Shown here: piece by piece, positions 35,581 through 44,792 of the stretch
Layout: the number at the start of each line of letters is the position of its first letter
How positions within the stretch are numbered: the first letter of the stretch is position 1
Assembly (NCBI RefSeq): GCF_029892445.1
Contig: NZ_JARXVJ010000001.1
Location: 372,001 to 436,000, forward strand
Direction: 5' to 3'
Source of the DNA: Chryseobacterium sp. H1D6B
Lineage (GTDB): Bacteria; Bacteroidota; Bacteroidia; Flavobacteriales; Weeksellaceae
DNA: 64,000 nt
Translations under genes and position numbers: made by a program
Notes under the pieces: generated by a model
The model's database searches: none
What the model was told of the DNA's origin: nothing
Seen by the model: the letters and a program-made list of their open reading frames with translations, nothing else

Positions 35581-36978
35581 TTAATCAACTTTATTTTTTG
35601 CAACTTGAGCCATCAGTTCTGCTTCTACTGCTACAGTATCTCCTACATACCCGTAACCCTGCATATGAACAATACCTCTACGAATAGGCTCAATCAATTC
35701 AATTTTGAAAATCATTGTATCTCCAGGAACCACTTTTCTTTTAAACTTCACTTTATCCATTTTGATAAAATAAGTAGAATAGTTTTCAGGATCCGGAACG
35801 CTTGCTAATACTAAAATACCACCAGTCTGAGCCAAAGCTTCCACTTGCAGTACTCCAGGCATTACAGGCTCTTTAGGAAAATGCCCAACGAAGAATGGTT
35901 CATTCATTGTTACATTTTTCAGTCCTACTACATGAGAATCTGAAAGTTCAAGTATTTTATCAATTAATAAAAACGGGGGTCTGTGAGGCATCAGTCTCAT
36001 AATTCCGTTGATATCAAAAACAGGTTCTTTCGTTAAATCAAAATCAGGAACATTTTTTTTCTTTTGTAATTTCCACTGACGGTTCAATTTTTTAGCAAAT
36101 TGAGTATTTACAAAATGTCCTGGTTTATTAGCAATCACTTTCCCTTTTATTTTCACTCCTGCTAACGCTAAATCACCAATTACGTCTAATAATTTGTGTC
36201 TTGCTGCTTCATTAGGATAGTTCAGATTAAGATTATCAAGAATACCGTTTGGTCTTATGGAAACATTATCTTTTCCAAATGCTTTTTTCAGTTTTTCTGT
36301 AGTTTCGGGAGTTAAATCCTTATCCACATAAACAATTGCATTTGAAATATCTCCTCCTTTTATCAAACCATGGTCTAGAAGCATTTCCAGCTCATGTAAA
36401 AAGCTGAATGTTCTTGCTGATGAAATCTCTTCTTTAAACTCAGAAATATTTTTAAGAGTAGCATTTTGAGTTCCTAACACTTTAGTCCCAAAATCTACCA
36501 TTGTTGTAATTTCGTAATTATCTGAAGGAATAATGGTAATTTCTGAACCTGTAGCAGGATCAGTATAGTTAAGCACTTCTTTAATCACCAGATATTCTCT
36601 GACAACATTCTGCTCTACTACTCCCACATTCTCGATAGCTTCAACAAAATATTTTGAAGAGCCGTCTAAAATTGGAGGTTCGGAAGCATCCATCTCCAGC
36701 ATTGCGTTATCTATATCACAGCCTACTAAAGCGGCTAAAAGATGTTCGCAGGTGTTGATTTTAACGCCTAATTTCTCTAACGTTGTTCCTCTTTCAGTTG
36801 CAACAACATAGTTCACATCCGCCTCTACCTGAGGGTGTCCTTCTAAGTCTGTTCTAACAAAAACAAAACCTGTATTTTCTTTAGCAGGTTTTATGGTAAG
36901 TTTTACTTCTTTACCAGTATGAAGGCCAATTCCAGAAAGCGTTACTTCTTTCTGAAGTGTTTTTTGCATATCACTCAT
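35581..36978 (-). CDS. lpxC-fabZ: Fused LpxC deacetylase and FabZ dehydratase
   Basis: This 465-residue protein joins LpxC (about residues 1-300), which removes the acetyl group in the committed step of lipid A synthesis, to FabZ (about 315-465), which dehydrates 3-hydroxyacyl-ACP. LpxC zinc ligands are seen in TCEHLLAAL and in [10 protein letters not shown]. FabZ shows HRPPFLLID and the active site [17 protein letters not shown]. The fusion is well known in Bacteroidota. The start is taken as the ATG at 36976-36978 (MSDMQKT), which overlaps the lpxD stop by 8 bases. A TTG further up at 37005 is less likely. Confidence 0.95.
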   Translation of the reverse strand: MSDMQKTLQKEVTLSGIGLHTGKEVKLTIKPAKENTGFVFVRTDLEGHPQVEADVNYVVATERGTTLEKLGVKINTCEHLLAALVGCDIDNAMLEMDASEPPILDGSSKYFVEAIENVGVVEQNVVREYLVIKEVLNYTDPATGSEITIIPSDNYEITTMVDFGTKVLGTQNATLKNISEFKEEISSARTFSFLHELEMLLDHGLIKGGDISNAIVYVDKDLTPETTEKLKKAFGKDNVSIRPNGILDNLNLNYPNEAARHKLLDVIGDLALAGVKIKGKVIANKPGHFVNTQFAKKLNRQWKLQKKKNVPDFDLTKEPVFDINGIMRLMPHRPPFLLIDKILELSDSHVVGLKNVTMNEPFFVGHFPKEPVMPGVLQVEALAQTGGILVLASVPDPENYSTYFIKMDKVKFKRKVVPGDTMIFKIELIEPIRRGIVHMQGYGYVGDTVAVEAELMAQVAKNKVD

Positions 36979-38002
36979 TAGTATGATCTTTTGAGGTATC
37001 CTCAAGATTATTTATTCTTTTTACAATTTCAGTGAAATTTCTGAAATGTACGTAGTTTCTAAGATAGTCATTATAATTGATAGCCGGTGAGCCGTATAAA
37101 GTTTCTTTGTCATTTACACTTGAACTTACACCGCTCTGAGCCTGGATTCTCACCTGATTCCCTATTTTAATATGACCTACAATTCCCACTTGACCTCCAA
37201 TCTGGTTCCAATTCCCAATAACTGTAGATCCTGCAATTCCTGCCTGTGCTGCAATTACATTGTTCTGGCCTATTTTTACATTATGGGCAATCTGGATAAG
37301 ATTATCAATCTTAGTCCCTTTACCTATAATGGTAGAACCAATCGTTGCTCTATCAATGCTGCAGTTAGAACCTATTTCAACATCATCTTCAATAATTACA
37401 TTTCCAAGCTGAGGAATTTTTTTAAATCCATCAGGTGTAGGCTGAAAACCAAAACCATCTCCGCCGACTACAGTATTGGAATGAATCACACAATTATCAC
37501 CAATAATGCAATAATCATAAATTCTGGCTCCACTGTCGATTTTACAGTTTTTGCCTATTTTCACTCCCTTCCCTATATATACGTGCGGATATATTTGTGT
37601 TCCCTCACCTATTTTTGCCTTTTCAGAAACATAGGTAAATGCTCCGATATAGGTTTTTTCACCAATTACTGCTGTAGCATGGATAGAAGACCCGTCTTCA
37701 ATTCCATCTTTTCTGCCTTGTATTTCCTGATACAAGTTCATAAGAACCTGGAAGGAAAGATAGGCATCTTTTACCGCAATAATCGTAGGATTATAATTAT
37801 CTTTTGTTAGAAGGTCTTCCGAAACAATAAGAACGGAGCATCTTGACGTATCCAAAAAATGCGAAAACCGGTCTTGTGCTATAAATGACAGATGCCCGGA
37901 TTCCCCATTTTCTATTGGTGAAACTCCAGTAATAAGTGCAGTCTCGTCACCTATTATTTTGCCGTCAATAAAACTTGCAATTTGCGAAGCTGTAAATTCC
38001 AT
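36971..38002 (-). CDS. lpxD: UDP-3-O-acylglucosamine N-acyltransferase
   Basis: LpxD adds the second 3-hydroxyacyl chain in lipid A synthesis. The protein has the N-terminal uridine-binding domain (about 1-100), a hexapeptide beta-helix (about 105-310) and the catalytic-histidine segment [11 protein letters not shown]. The likely start is the ATG at 38000-38002 (MEFTASQ), giving 343 residues. A TTG three codons earlier lies inside the -7 promoter box and is rejected. The promoter box ends 6 bases before the ATG. The gene leads directly into lpxC/fabZ by an 8-base overlap. Confidence 0.93.
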   Translation of the reverse strand: MEFTASQIASFIDGKIIGDETALITGVSPIENGESGHLSFIAQDRFSHFLDTSRCSVLIVSEDLLTKDNYNPTIIAVKDAYLSFQVLMNLYQEIQGRKDGIEDGSSIHATAVIGEKTYIGAFTYVSEKAKIGEGTQIYPHVYIGKGVKIGKNCKIDSGARIYDYCIIGDNCVIHSNTVVGGDGFGFQPTPDGFKKIPQLGNVIIEDDVEIGSNCSIDRATIGSTIIGKGTKIDNLIQIAHNVKIGQNNVIAAQAGIAGSTVIGNWNQIGGQVGIVGHIKIGNQVRIQAQSGVSSSVNDKETLYGSPAINYNDYLRNYVHFRNFTEIVKRINNLEDTSKDHTNE

Positions 38003-38008
38003 ATTCTG

Positions 38009-38016
38009 CAAAGATA
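38009..38016 (-). promoter_or_regulatory. -7 promoter box directly before lpxD
   Basis: The leftward strand reads TATCTTTG, then CAGAAT, then the ATG. This places the transcription start at or within a few bases of the start codon and gives the lpx genes a promoter separate from the HD gene. Confidence 0.55.
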
Positions 38017-38073
38017 AGAAATTCTCTAATTCACAAACATTTTTTAGTTTTGGATAGTGAATTTTAATATTAT

Positions 38074-39300
38074 TTAAGAATTTATTTCTCCATTTTCTCT
38101 AGGGAAAGTCAGTATATACCGAGTGGTTTTATTTGTTATAAGACCTGACAAAATTTGATTTTCGGCCTCATCCAACCTCGTTTTAGTCCCATTTTTCTGC
38201 AGTAAATAGATAGGCTGCTTCTCGGTATTATAAGGCAGAAGTGTTCTTGTAATTTCGTGAACCAGCTCATTTCCATTATTAATTCCGAAAATTTCATTAG
38301 TTTTTTTTATTTTTTCTTCAATAAATTCCGCTTCAAAAGGGCGTGATGAAATAATTGTACTAGGAAATTTTCTTTGGATGACACATTTACATAGGTAGGA
38401 CAATACAACATCTTCTGAATACTGCCACGATTTCATAGCCTGAATAATATCATTGTCGTCAAGTTGTGTAAATCTTTGAATATCTTCATCCGTTGCCGCA
38501 CTTTTTTCACGGTATAAAAAATATTTCAAATTTTCAGCAGCGGGCAGATTTTCTCCTTGGGAAACAAGATATTTAGCTCTTTCTAAAATTTTAACCAAAA
38601 GAAATTCTGCCAGAGCAGAGGTTTTATGGTAATATACCTGCCAGTACATAAACATTCTGGCTGTTAAGAAATTTTCAATTGAATAAATTCCTTTAGCATC
38701 GATTACCAGCTCCCCTTCTTCACAAATATTCATCATAGAAATAATCCTCTGCGTATTAATATTCCCTTCCGAAACGCCTGTAAAGAAACTGTCTCTCTTT
38801 AAATAATCCAGTCTGTCTACGTCCAGCTGGGAAGAAATAAGCTGATTAAAGAATTTTCTATGGTATTTCCCCTGAAACATTTCAATAGCAGTTGAAAGCT
38901 CGCCGTCAAATTCATCGTTCAGCCTGTTCATCAATAATAATGAAAGATTTTCATGATGCCAGTCATCCATCAGCATACTTTCTAGTGCGTGGGAAAACGG
39001 ACCATGACCAATATCATGCATTAAGATCGCCAGCATTGCCCCTTTTTCTTCTTCTTTGGAAATCTGAACCCCTTTTAATTTTAAAGTTTCAAGTGCTGTA
39101 AACATTAAGTGCATAGCGCCAATGGCATGATGAAATCTTGTATGCGTAGCTCCCGGAAAAATTAAATTTAAAAGTCCTGTCTGAGAAATCCTTCTCAACC
39201 TCTGAAAATACGGGTGTTCTATAATATCAAATAAGATTTCGTGAGGAATTTTTATGAATCCATGAACAGGATCATTGATAATTTTAAGCTTATTCTGCAT
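38074..39300 (-). CDS. HD-domain phosphohydrolase
   Basis: This 408-residue protein has the HD metal motif [13 protein letters not shown] at about residues 95-107, preceded by an arginine/histidine block [11 protein letters not shown]. These are signatures of the dGTPase/SAMHD1-like group, whose members cut deoxynucleotides. The substrate is not proven here. It lies 62 bases upstream of lpxD on the same strand; a promoter box before lpxD suggests that the lipid A genes can also be transcribed alone. Its own -7 box lies 22 bases before the ATG. Confidence 0.87.
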   Translation of the reverse strand: MQNKLKIINDPVHGFIKIPHEILFDIIEHPYFQRLRRISQTGLLNLIFPGATHTRFHHAIGAMHLMFTALETLKLKGVQISKEEEKGAMLAILMHDIGHGPFSHALESMLMDDWHHENLSLLLMNRLNDEFDGELSTAIEMFQGKYHRKFFNQLISSQLDVDRLDYLKRDSFFTGVSEGNINTQRIISMMNICEEGELVIDAKGIYSIENFLTARMFMYWQVYYHKTSALAEFLLVKILERAKYLVSQGENLPAAENLKYFLYREKSAATDEDIQRFTQLDDNDIIQAMKSWQYSEDVVLSYLCKCVIQRKFPSTIISSRPFEAEFIEEKIKKTNEIFGINNGNELVHEITRTLLPYNTEKQPIYLLQKNGTKTRLDEAENQILSGLITNKTTRYILTFPRENGEINS

Positions 39301-39322
39301 TAGAAATTTACTATGGTTACTG

Positions 39323-39330
39323 CAAAATTA
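39323..39330 (-). promoter_or_regulatory. -7 promoter box for the HD gene
   Basis: The leftward strand reads TAATTTTG, an exact TAnnTTTG match, 22 bases before the ATG. Confidence 0.5.
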
Positions 39331-39570
39331 AGGTTTTAAAGTTAATTACACTGTTTAAATACACCTACTTTATTATTCACTTTTTGAAGATTTATTAATT
39401 AATTTTTAATAATTAATGAATTTTTTTCTATTAACATTGTCAGGATTCAATGATAAAAGCGACTCTATCTCCATAGTTGACCTATAGATGTCTGCAAGAA
39501 GAAATTATAAGGCAAATCATTAACAGGCTCTAAAAAACACAATTAATATTAACAATAAAATACAAAAATT

Positions 39571-40605
39571 ATGAAAAATTATTTTTCTGTAAAACCAGCT
39601 AAGTTAATTACTTCAGCACTCTTTTTAGGATTAACATTCACTACCTCTTGTGATAATGACAATGACGGAACCTCTGCAAAGCCTCTTGAAGAAAAAGTAG
39701 TTGTTGCAAATCGCGACAGCGGTACTGTCAGTTTTATTAACGCTCTCACCAATACGATTACAAAAACTTTATCAATACCAAATTCAGAACCTATGTATAT
39801 AGTGTACGTTCCAAAAACTGATAAGGTGTATGTTGGTGACAGGGCAGGAAAAAAAATACATGTTATTAATCCCCAAAACCAGCAGATTGAAAATTCTATA
39901 AACGTTGGAAATGGAGTATTTCATATGTGGGCAGATGGGCAAGGCAAGGAACTCTGGGTATCAAATGACATAGACAATACCGTTTCTGTGGTAAATTTAG
40001 CCTCCAATACAGTTACAGCTACTATCAATATCGGAATGAAGCCTCATGATGTATTTTTAACACAAGACGGCACCACGGCTTTTGTATCAGTAATAGCAAG
40101 TGATTCATCTCCTGATAAAGTTTTTCAATATTCTACTTCTACCTACACAAAAACTGGAGAAGCAAGCGTAGGGAAAGATCCTCATCTATTCCGTTTATCT
40201 AATAACAGACTGTATGTTCCCTGCCAGTCTGGAAAATTATATGTACTTGATGCTGCCACTATGAATCCAATTCTTGAAAAAGACTATACGGGCGCTCATG
40301 GAATTTTCCCGTCTCCAGATCAAAATACTCTCTTCGTTACCAATATCACTGGGGGACAGCTGTACTCAATTAATACTTTAACAGGCAGCCCTGCTAACAA
40401 CCCTACAGCATCCACAAATCCTGCTCCTCACAATATTATAGTAAATCAATCAGGAAATAAAATGTTTGTTACCCATTCAGGAGCTGACAGCAATACTATT
40501 TCCACCTACCGGGTTACTCCATCCGGAGCTGTTACTGCTCTATCAACAATTAAGGTAGGAACAAATCCTTTTGGTCTCACTTACTACAAAAGAAAACAAA
40601 ATTAA
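39571..40605 (+). CDS. YncE-type YVTN beta-propeller lipoprotein
   Basis: This 344-residue protein has a lipoprotein signal with cysteine 27 (TTSC) followed by an Asp/Asn-rich linker. A seven-bladed beta-propeller follows, built of about 40-residue repeats such as VSFINALTNTITKTLSI and VSVVNLASNTVTATINIG. The aspartate directly after the cysteine and the acidic linker could affect outer-membrane sorting. Proteins of this kind are secreted or periplasmic and mostly uncharacterised. A thioredoxin-fold gene follows 23 bases downstream and is likely co-transcribed. The 270-base gap upstream holds no clear -7 box. Confidence 0.85.
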   Translation: MKNYFSVKPAKLITSALFLGLTFTTSCDNDNDGTSAKPLEEKVVVANRDSGTVSFINALTNTITKTLSIPNSEPMYIVYVPKTDKVYVGDRAGKKIHVINPQNQQIENSINVGNGVFHMWADGQGKELWVSNDIDNTVSVVNLASNTVTATINIGMKPHDVFLTQDGTTAFVSVIASDSSPDKVFQYSTSTYTKTGEASVGKDPHLFRLSNNRLYVPCQSGKLYVLDAATMNPILEKDYTGAHGIFPSPDQNTLFVTNITGGQLYSINTLTGSPANNPTASTNPAPHNIIVNQSGNKMFVTHSGADSNTISTYRVTPSGAVTALSTIKVGTNPFGLTYYKRKQN

Positions 40606-40628
40606 TTTTTAAAAACACACAACAAATA

Positions 40629-41186
40629 ATGGAAAAATATTGGAACAAAGGAATGTCTTTCGAATTATATCTTGAAACAATTCAAAGCAAAATAGATTCT
40701 CAAGAAAATAACACGTTTGCAGACAAACAGCTTATATCTATAAAAAGGGCCGGCCGTATTATGGAAAATTACATTCCTGATTCGAAACAGCAAAAAAATT
40801 TAGAAGAAAAAAACTTTAATGGGAAAGTTTTAATTATTGCTGAGGACTGGTGCGGCGACTGCAGTCAGTCTGTCCCCGTAATTAATAAGTTCTTTAACGA
40901 AAACAATAATCAGGTAAAAGTACTGTATAGAGATGAAAATCCGGATTTAATGAAGTTATTTTTAACTGACGGAAATGAATCCATTCCTATTGTCATTTTT
41001 CTTGATGAAAAAAATAACATCATTAATCATTGGGGCCCGCGCACAGCCTTTGGTAAAGAACTTTTATTAAAATACAAAAAAGATCCTGAAAATTACCCTA
41101 GAGAGCTTTTCCTTGCTGATCTGCAAAGTTACTATACAACAAACAACGGTTTTGATATTATTGATGAAGCAATATCACTTTTATAA
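40629..41186 (+). CDS. Thioredoxin-fold protein with a CGDC motif
   Basis: This 185-residue protein has a thioredoxin fold at about residues 60-150, with the active-site motif DWCGDCSQS at about residues 76-84. The cis-proline region is ESIPIVIFLD. There is no signal peptide, so it should be cytoplasmic. That is surprising if it works with the propeller lipoprotein encoded 23 bases upstream. About 55 helical residues precede the fold. It could be a thiol reductase or peroxiredoxin-type reductant; the partner is unknown. Confidence 0.83.
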   Translation: MEKYWNKGMSFELYLETIQSKIDSQENNTFADKQLISIKRAGRIMENYIPDSKQQKNLEEKNFNGKVLIIAEDWCGDCSQSVPVINKFFNENNNQVKVLYRDENPDLMKLFLTDGNESIPIVIFLDEKNNIINHWGPRTAFGKELLLKYKKDPENYPRELFLADLQSYYTTNNGFDIIDEAISLL

Positions 41187-41395
41187 GATATTATGAATTT
41201 GAATGAAATAATAATATTTCTGTAAAAAGCACCTGTTAAATCCGATAAATATTTTATATTCATACTTGATTATCCTTGAAAAAACTGCAATACTTTTATT
41301 TAACTAATATTTAACCTTTCAAGCGTTCATTTTTGCAGATTTTAAAAAGAATTGGTCAACATTTTGATACATTAACCGTGAAAAATAAATTAATT

Positions 41396-42940
41396 ATGTC
41401 GGAAAAGATATTATGGATAGATGATGAAATAGATTTACTTAAACCTCATATTGTATTTTTAGAAAAGAAAGGCTATCACGTAACTCCTGTTAACAATGTA
41501 AACGAGGCGTTAGAGCTTATGGATTCTGAGAAATTCGCATTGACACTTATTGACGAAAATATGCCTGGAATATCCGGGCTTGAAGCCATACCAATGATTA
41601 AAGAAAAAGATAATTCTTTAAAAATAGTAATGGTAACAAAAAGTGAGGAAGAACATATCATGGAAGAAGCGATAGGATCCCAAATTGCCGACTACATTTT
41701 AAAGCCGGTAAATCCCAACCAGATTCTATTATCATTAAAGAAAAATCTACAGCAGGATAATCTGGTTGAACAGAAAACTATTCTCCAGTATCAGCAGGAA
41801 TTCAGAAACCTTTCTATGGAGCTTTCTTATTTAAGAAACTATCAGGACTGGGCAGAATATTATAAAAAAATATTAAACTGGGAAGTAAAATTCGATAAAG
41901 TAGCAGACAATGAATTTGCAGATCTTCTTCAGTCACAAAAAGAAGAAGCTAATATTCAGTTTGCAAAATTTATTGAAAATAATTACGAAGACTGGTTGAA
42001 CGGAAGCGATAAGCCAAACATGAGCCATACTCTTTTCAAAGACAAAGTGAAGCCTGAAATAGAAAAAGATAAAGTTCTTTTATTGATGATTGACAATCTT
42101 CGTTATGATCAATGGAAAGTTGTCGAGCCTTTATTCACTAAATATTATAATAAAGTGTCTGAAGATTATTATTACAGTATTCTTCCTACAGCAACACAAT
42201 ATGCAAGGAATTCTTTCTTTGCCGGCTTGCTGCCGTCTGAGATTGAAAAACGTTTTCCAGACAAATGGTTTAACGATAATGAAGAAGGCAATAAAAATGA
42301 ATTTGAACGCGATTTCCTAGAAGACCAAATGAAAAGAATTGGTTTAGGATCAAAATCGATGAAATATCTAAAAGTTTTAAATGCTGATTTTGAAAGAAAG
42401 ATTTATGATGATTTTAACCAGCATAAAAACAATGATCTGTTAGTAATCGTTTATAACTTTATTGATATTTTATCTCATGCTAAAACAGACAATCACATTG
42501 TTGACCAGCTGATCCGTGATGATAAGACTTTCCGTTCACTAACCCTAAACTGGTTTGAAAATTCTTCTTTAATCAAAATCGTAAAACTTGCTGCGGAAAA
42601 CGGGTACAAACTCGTTATTACAACAGACCACGGAACTGTTTATGTAAAAAAACCAAGCAAAGTAGTGGGCGACAGAGAAACATCTACTAATATCCGTTAT
42701 AAAACAGGTAAAAGTTTAACGTATGACAGCAGCGATGTCTGGGCAGTTACTAATCCTGAAAAGCTTTTCCTGCCTAAAGGAAATTTAAGCTCAAAGTATA
42801 TTTTTGCTAAGAACAATATTTTCTTGGCCTATCCAAAGAACTATAATCATTTTGTAAATTATTATAAAGAAACTTATCAGCATGGAGGGATTTCACTTGA
42901 AGAGTGTATTATTCCTTTCAGTATTTTGGAACCCAAATAG
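41396..42940 (+). CDS. porX: PorX, type IX secretion response regulator with alkaline-phosphatase-like domain
   Basis: PorX is the response regulator needed for type IX secretion and gliding in Bacteroidota and works with the PorY kinase. The protein is 514 residues from the ATG at 41396 (MSEKILWIDDE). The receiver domain covers residues 1-120, with phospho-acceptor D53 (LIDENMPG) and acidic residues D9 and D10. The C-terminal part, about 205-514, is the PglZ/alkaline-phosphatase-like domain, with the metal motif MIDNLRYDQW and TTDHGTVY. It has no DNA-binding output domain. A TTG 21 codons upstream gives a longer frame and is rejected. Confidence 0.93.
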   Translation: MSEKILWIDDEIDLLKPHIVFLEKKGYHVTPVNNVNEALELMDSEKFALTLIDENMPGISGLEAIPMIKEKDNSLKIVMVTKSEEEHIMEEAIGSQIADYILKPVNPNQILLSLKKNLQQDNLVEQKTILQYQQEFRNLSMELSYLRNYQDWAEYYKKILNWEVKFDKVADNEFADLLQSQKEEANIQFAKFIENNYEDWLNGSDKPNMSHTLFKDKVKPEIEKDKVLLLMIDNLRYDQWKVVEPLFTKYYNKVSEDYYYSILPTATQYARNSFFAGLLPSEIEKRFPDKWFNDNEEGNKNEFERDFLEDQMKRIGLGSKSMKYLKVLNADFERKIYDDFNQHKNNDLLVIVYNFIDILSHAKTDNHIVDQLIRDDKTFRSLTLNWFENSSLIKIVKLAAENGYKLVITTDHGTVYVKKPSKVVGDRETSTNIRYKTGKSLTYDSSDVWAVTNPEKLFLPKGNLSSKYIFAKNNIFLAYPKNYNHFVNYYKETYQHGGISLEECIIPFSILEPK

Positions 42941-42973
42941 TTTTTTTTCATAGTTTATTTAATTTCTGGGTTC

Positions 42974-43006
42974 AAAGCGGCAAAAACCAATGGTTTTTGC
43001 CGCTTT
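42974..43006 (+). terminator. Hairpin terminator after porX
   Basis: A perfect 15-bp stem (42974-42988 with 42992-43006) and a three-base loop are followed by T residues. Confidence 0.88.
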
Positions 43007-43067
43007 TATTTATTAAGGTATATAAATTGTATGAATAAAAAGTGTATATAAATTAAAGCACTTAATT

Positions 43068-43445
43068 ATGAAAAGAAATATTTTAGTTGTAGCAGCCTGC
43101 ACCGCTCTATTCTTAACATCATGTAAAAAAGAAAAAAGCACAGTCTTCAAAAATATGATGGCAAATACTGATACAATATCTAAATCCTCTGATTCTACAG
43201 CTGTTTCAGATAAAAAAGATGATCTTGTAAAAAGTACTGCGACAGACAGCAATGGACAGAAATTGGATATGAAATTCAATAATACTAAAGATACAGCTAC
43301 CCTAATCTTTAATGGAGAAACCATAGAACTTGCCGGGCAAAAACCTGCATCTGGGATCTGGTACAAAAATGATCACTATGAGTTAAGAGGAAAAGGCGAA
43401 TCTGTGGAATTATCTAAAGACGGAAAAGTAGTTTTTAAAAAATAA
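43068..43445 (+). CDS. MliC-like lipoprotein
   Basis: This 125-residue protein has a lipobox with cysteine about 18 (LTSC) followed by KKEK. A Ser/Thr/Asp-rich linker leads to a small beta-barrel at about 63-125. The pattern LDMKFNNTKDTATLIFNGETIEL, then GIWYKNDHYELRGKG and VELSKDGKVVF, fits the MliC family, which inhibits c-type lysozyme. The MliC key residues around SGARY are not seen exactly, so inhibitor activity is inferred from the fold pattern only. It is a single gene between two terminators. Confidence 0.68.
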   Translation: MKRNILVVAACTALFLTSCKKEKSTVFKNMMANTDTISKSSDSTAVSDKKDDLVKSTATDSNGQKLDMKFNNTKDTATLIFNGETIELAGQKPASGIWYKNDHYELRGKGESVELSKDGKVVFKK

Positions 43446-43471
43446 ATTTATTTTTAAATATAAAAAAGAGT

Positions 43472-43504
43472 AAGCTGGTTTGAATTTCAAAGCCGGCTTT
43501 TTTT
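43472..43504 (+). terminator. Hairpin terminator after the MliC-like gene
   Basis: AAGCTGGTTTGAA and TTCAAAGCCGGCTT form an imperfect stem (one bulge and a G-T pair), followed by a T-run. Confidence 0.65.
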
Positions 43505-43528
43505 ATTTTATTTAAATTTGATAAAATT

Positions 43529-43536
43529 TACCTTTG
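43529..43536 (+). promoter_or_regulatory. -7 promoter box directly before exonuclease III
   Basis: TACCTTTG matches TAnnTTTG exactly, with only TTT between it and the ATG at 43540. Transcription would start on the start codon itself. Confidence 0.5.
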
Positions 43537-43539
43537 TTT

Positions 43540-44304
43540 ATGAAACTTATTACTTATAACGTCAATGGAATTAGAGCGGCTTTTACCAAAGATTTTTTAG
43601 GCTGGCTTAAAACTGCTGATCCGGATATCATCTGTGTTCAAGAAAGTAAAGCTGGAAACGACCAGATAGATATCGAAAGCCTGGAAAAGCTAGGATATCA
43701 CAGTTATTGGCATTCTGCAGTAAGAAAAGGATACAGCGGTGTAGGAATAGCCTCTAAAATAAAACCTAATCATGTAGAGTATGGATGCGGGATTGAAAGC
43801 TACGATAATGAAGGGAGAATTATCCGTGCTGATTTCGAAGGCTACTCTGTAATTTCAGTTTATGTACCCTCTGCTTCCAATATTGAAAGACTAGATTTTA
43901 AAATGCAGTTCTGTCATGACTTTTTAGCATACATCAAAAATTTGAAAAAAGAAATTCCTAACTTAATTATTTCCGGGGATTTTAATATCTGCCATGAGGC
44001 AATTGATATCCATGATCCTATACGTTTAAAAAACGCTTCCGGTTTTTTGCCAATGGAAAGAGAATGGATGACAAGCTTCATTGAAGAATGCGAATTAATA
44101 GACAGTTTCCGGTTTTTCAATGGTGATCCTGATAATTACACCTGGTGGAGTTACAGGCAGAATTCCAGGGCTAAAAACAAAGGATGGAGATTAGATTATA
44201 ACTTCACGTCTTATTCTTTAAAAGATAAGCTTTCTAGATCTGTGATTTTAAAGGAGGCTGTTCATTCAGACCACTGCCCTGCTTTATTAGAAGTAAATCT
44301 ATAG
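43540..44304 (+). CDS. xth: Exodeoxyribonuclease III
   Basis: Exonuclease III cuts DNA at abasic sites and degrades 3' ends in base excision repair. The 254-residue protein shows the ExoIII/APE motifs YNVNGIRAA (residues 5-13), QESKAG (about 34), SGDFNICHEAIDIHDP (about 148), RLDYNF (about 220) and the C-terminal HSDHCPALLE. The start is the ATG at 43540 (MKLITYN). A TTG two codons earlier lies in the promoter box. A terminator shared with rlpA follows. Confidence 0.95.
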   Translation: MKLITYNVNGIRAAFTKDFLGWLKTADPDIICVQESKAGNDQIDIESLEKLGYHSYWHSAVRKGYSGVGIASKIKPNHVEYGCGIESYDNEGRIIRADFEGYSVISVYVPSASNIERLDFKMQFCHDFLAYIKNLKKEIPNLIISGDFNICHEAIDIHDPIRLKNASGFLPMEREWMTSFIEECELIDSFRFFNGDPDNYTWWSYRQNSRAKNKGWRLDYNFTSYSLKDKLSRSVILKEAVHSDHCPALLEVNL

Positions 44305-44311
44305 AAAAGAA

Positions 44312-44336
44312 AAAGCCAACTGAAACAGTTGGCTTT
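44312..44336. terminator. Bidirectional hairpin terminator
   Basis: AAAGCCAACTG pairs perfectly with CAGTTGGCTTT between the convergent xth and rlpA genes, with A-rich and T-rich flanks. Confidence 0.87.
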
Positions 44337-44355
44337 AAAATTTTAAATCATAAAT

Positions 44356-44727
44356 TTAATCGACAATTTCATATTCCACCGGAATTGTACCGTGATCGGT
44401 ATCTCCGATTTCATCGAACGCGGCTTTAGAAATATCTAATGCTCTTGATGAATGGAAGGGGCCTCTATCATTTATTCTTACAATTACCTCTTTTCCATTA
44501 TTCAAATTGGTTACTTTAATATTAGTACCAAAAGGTAGCGTTCTGTTTGCAGCTGTGAATTTTGAATTATCAAATACTTCACCGTTTGCTGTTTTTCTAC
44601 CATTAAACTTATCGTGGTAGTACGATGCATAACTTGTTTTTTTCGCATCTCTGGTATTATTCGTAAAAGAATAAATACCTAGCGTTGAAATCATCATTAT
44701 GATTACGAGAATGAATCTTTTCATCAT
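44356..44727 (-). CDS. RlpA-like double-psi beta-barrel protein
   Basis: This 123-residue protein has an N-terminal hydrophobic signal (residues 1-20) and a double-psi beta-barrel domain. The RlpA motifs ASYYHDKFNGRKTANGE, AANRTLPFGT and VRINDRGPF are present, including the acidic residue in NDRGPF. Lytic RlpA proteins cut glycan strands that lack stem peptides. There is no SPOR domain, so it is a minimal member and activity is uncertain. Two adjacent ATG codons could start it. The unusual repeat array lies upstream. Confidence 0.87.
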   Translation of the reverse strand: MMKRFILVIIMMISTLGIYSFTNNTRDAKKTSYASYYHDKFNGRKTANGEVFDNSKFTAANRTLPFGTNIKVTNLNNGKEVIVRINDRGPFHSSRALDISKAAFDEIGDTDHGTIPVEYEIVD

Positions 44728-44753
44728 GTTGAACTTTTATTTGTTTGACGAAG

Positions 44754-44761
44754 CAAAAGTA
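44754..44761 (-). promoter_or_regulatory. -7 promoter box for rlpA
   Basis: The leftward strand reads TACTTTTG, an exact TAnnTTTG match, 26 bases before the first ATG. The repeat array begins 32 bases further upstream. Confidence 0.5.
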
Positions 44762-44792
44762 TCATGAATCTTCTAAAGTCAGCAGTCGAATT

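Noticed and set aside
37172..37810. A 212-residue rightward open frame opposite lpxD
   Set aside because: It is antisense to a clear LpxD and its composition (many N, Y, I, S) reflects the hexapeptide codons of lpxD read backwards. No start context or family match.
40629..41395. Split or truncated gene between the thioredoxin and porX
   Set aside because: The 209-base gap has stops in all rightward frames apart from the short upstream extension of porX from a TTG, which is not needed for a full-length PorX.
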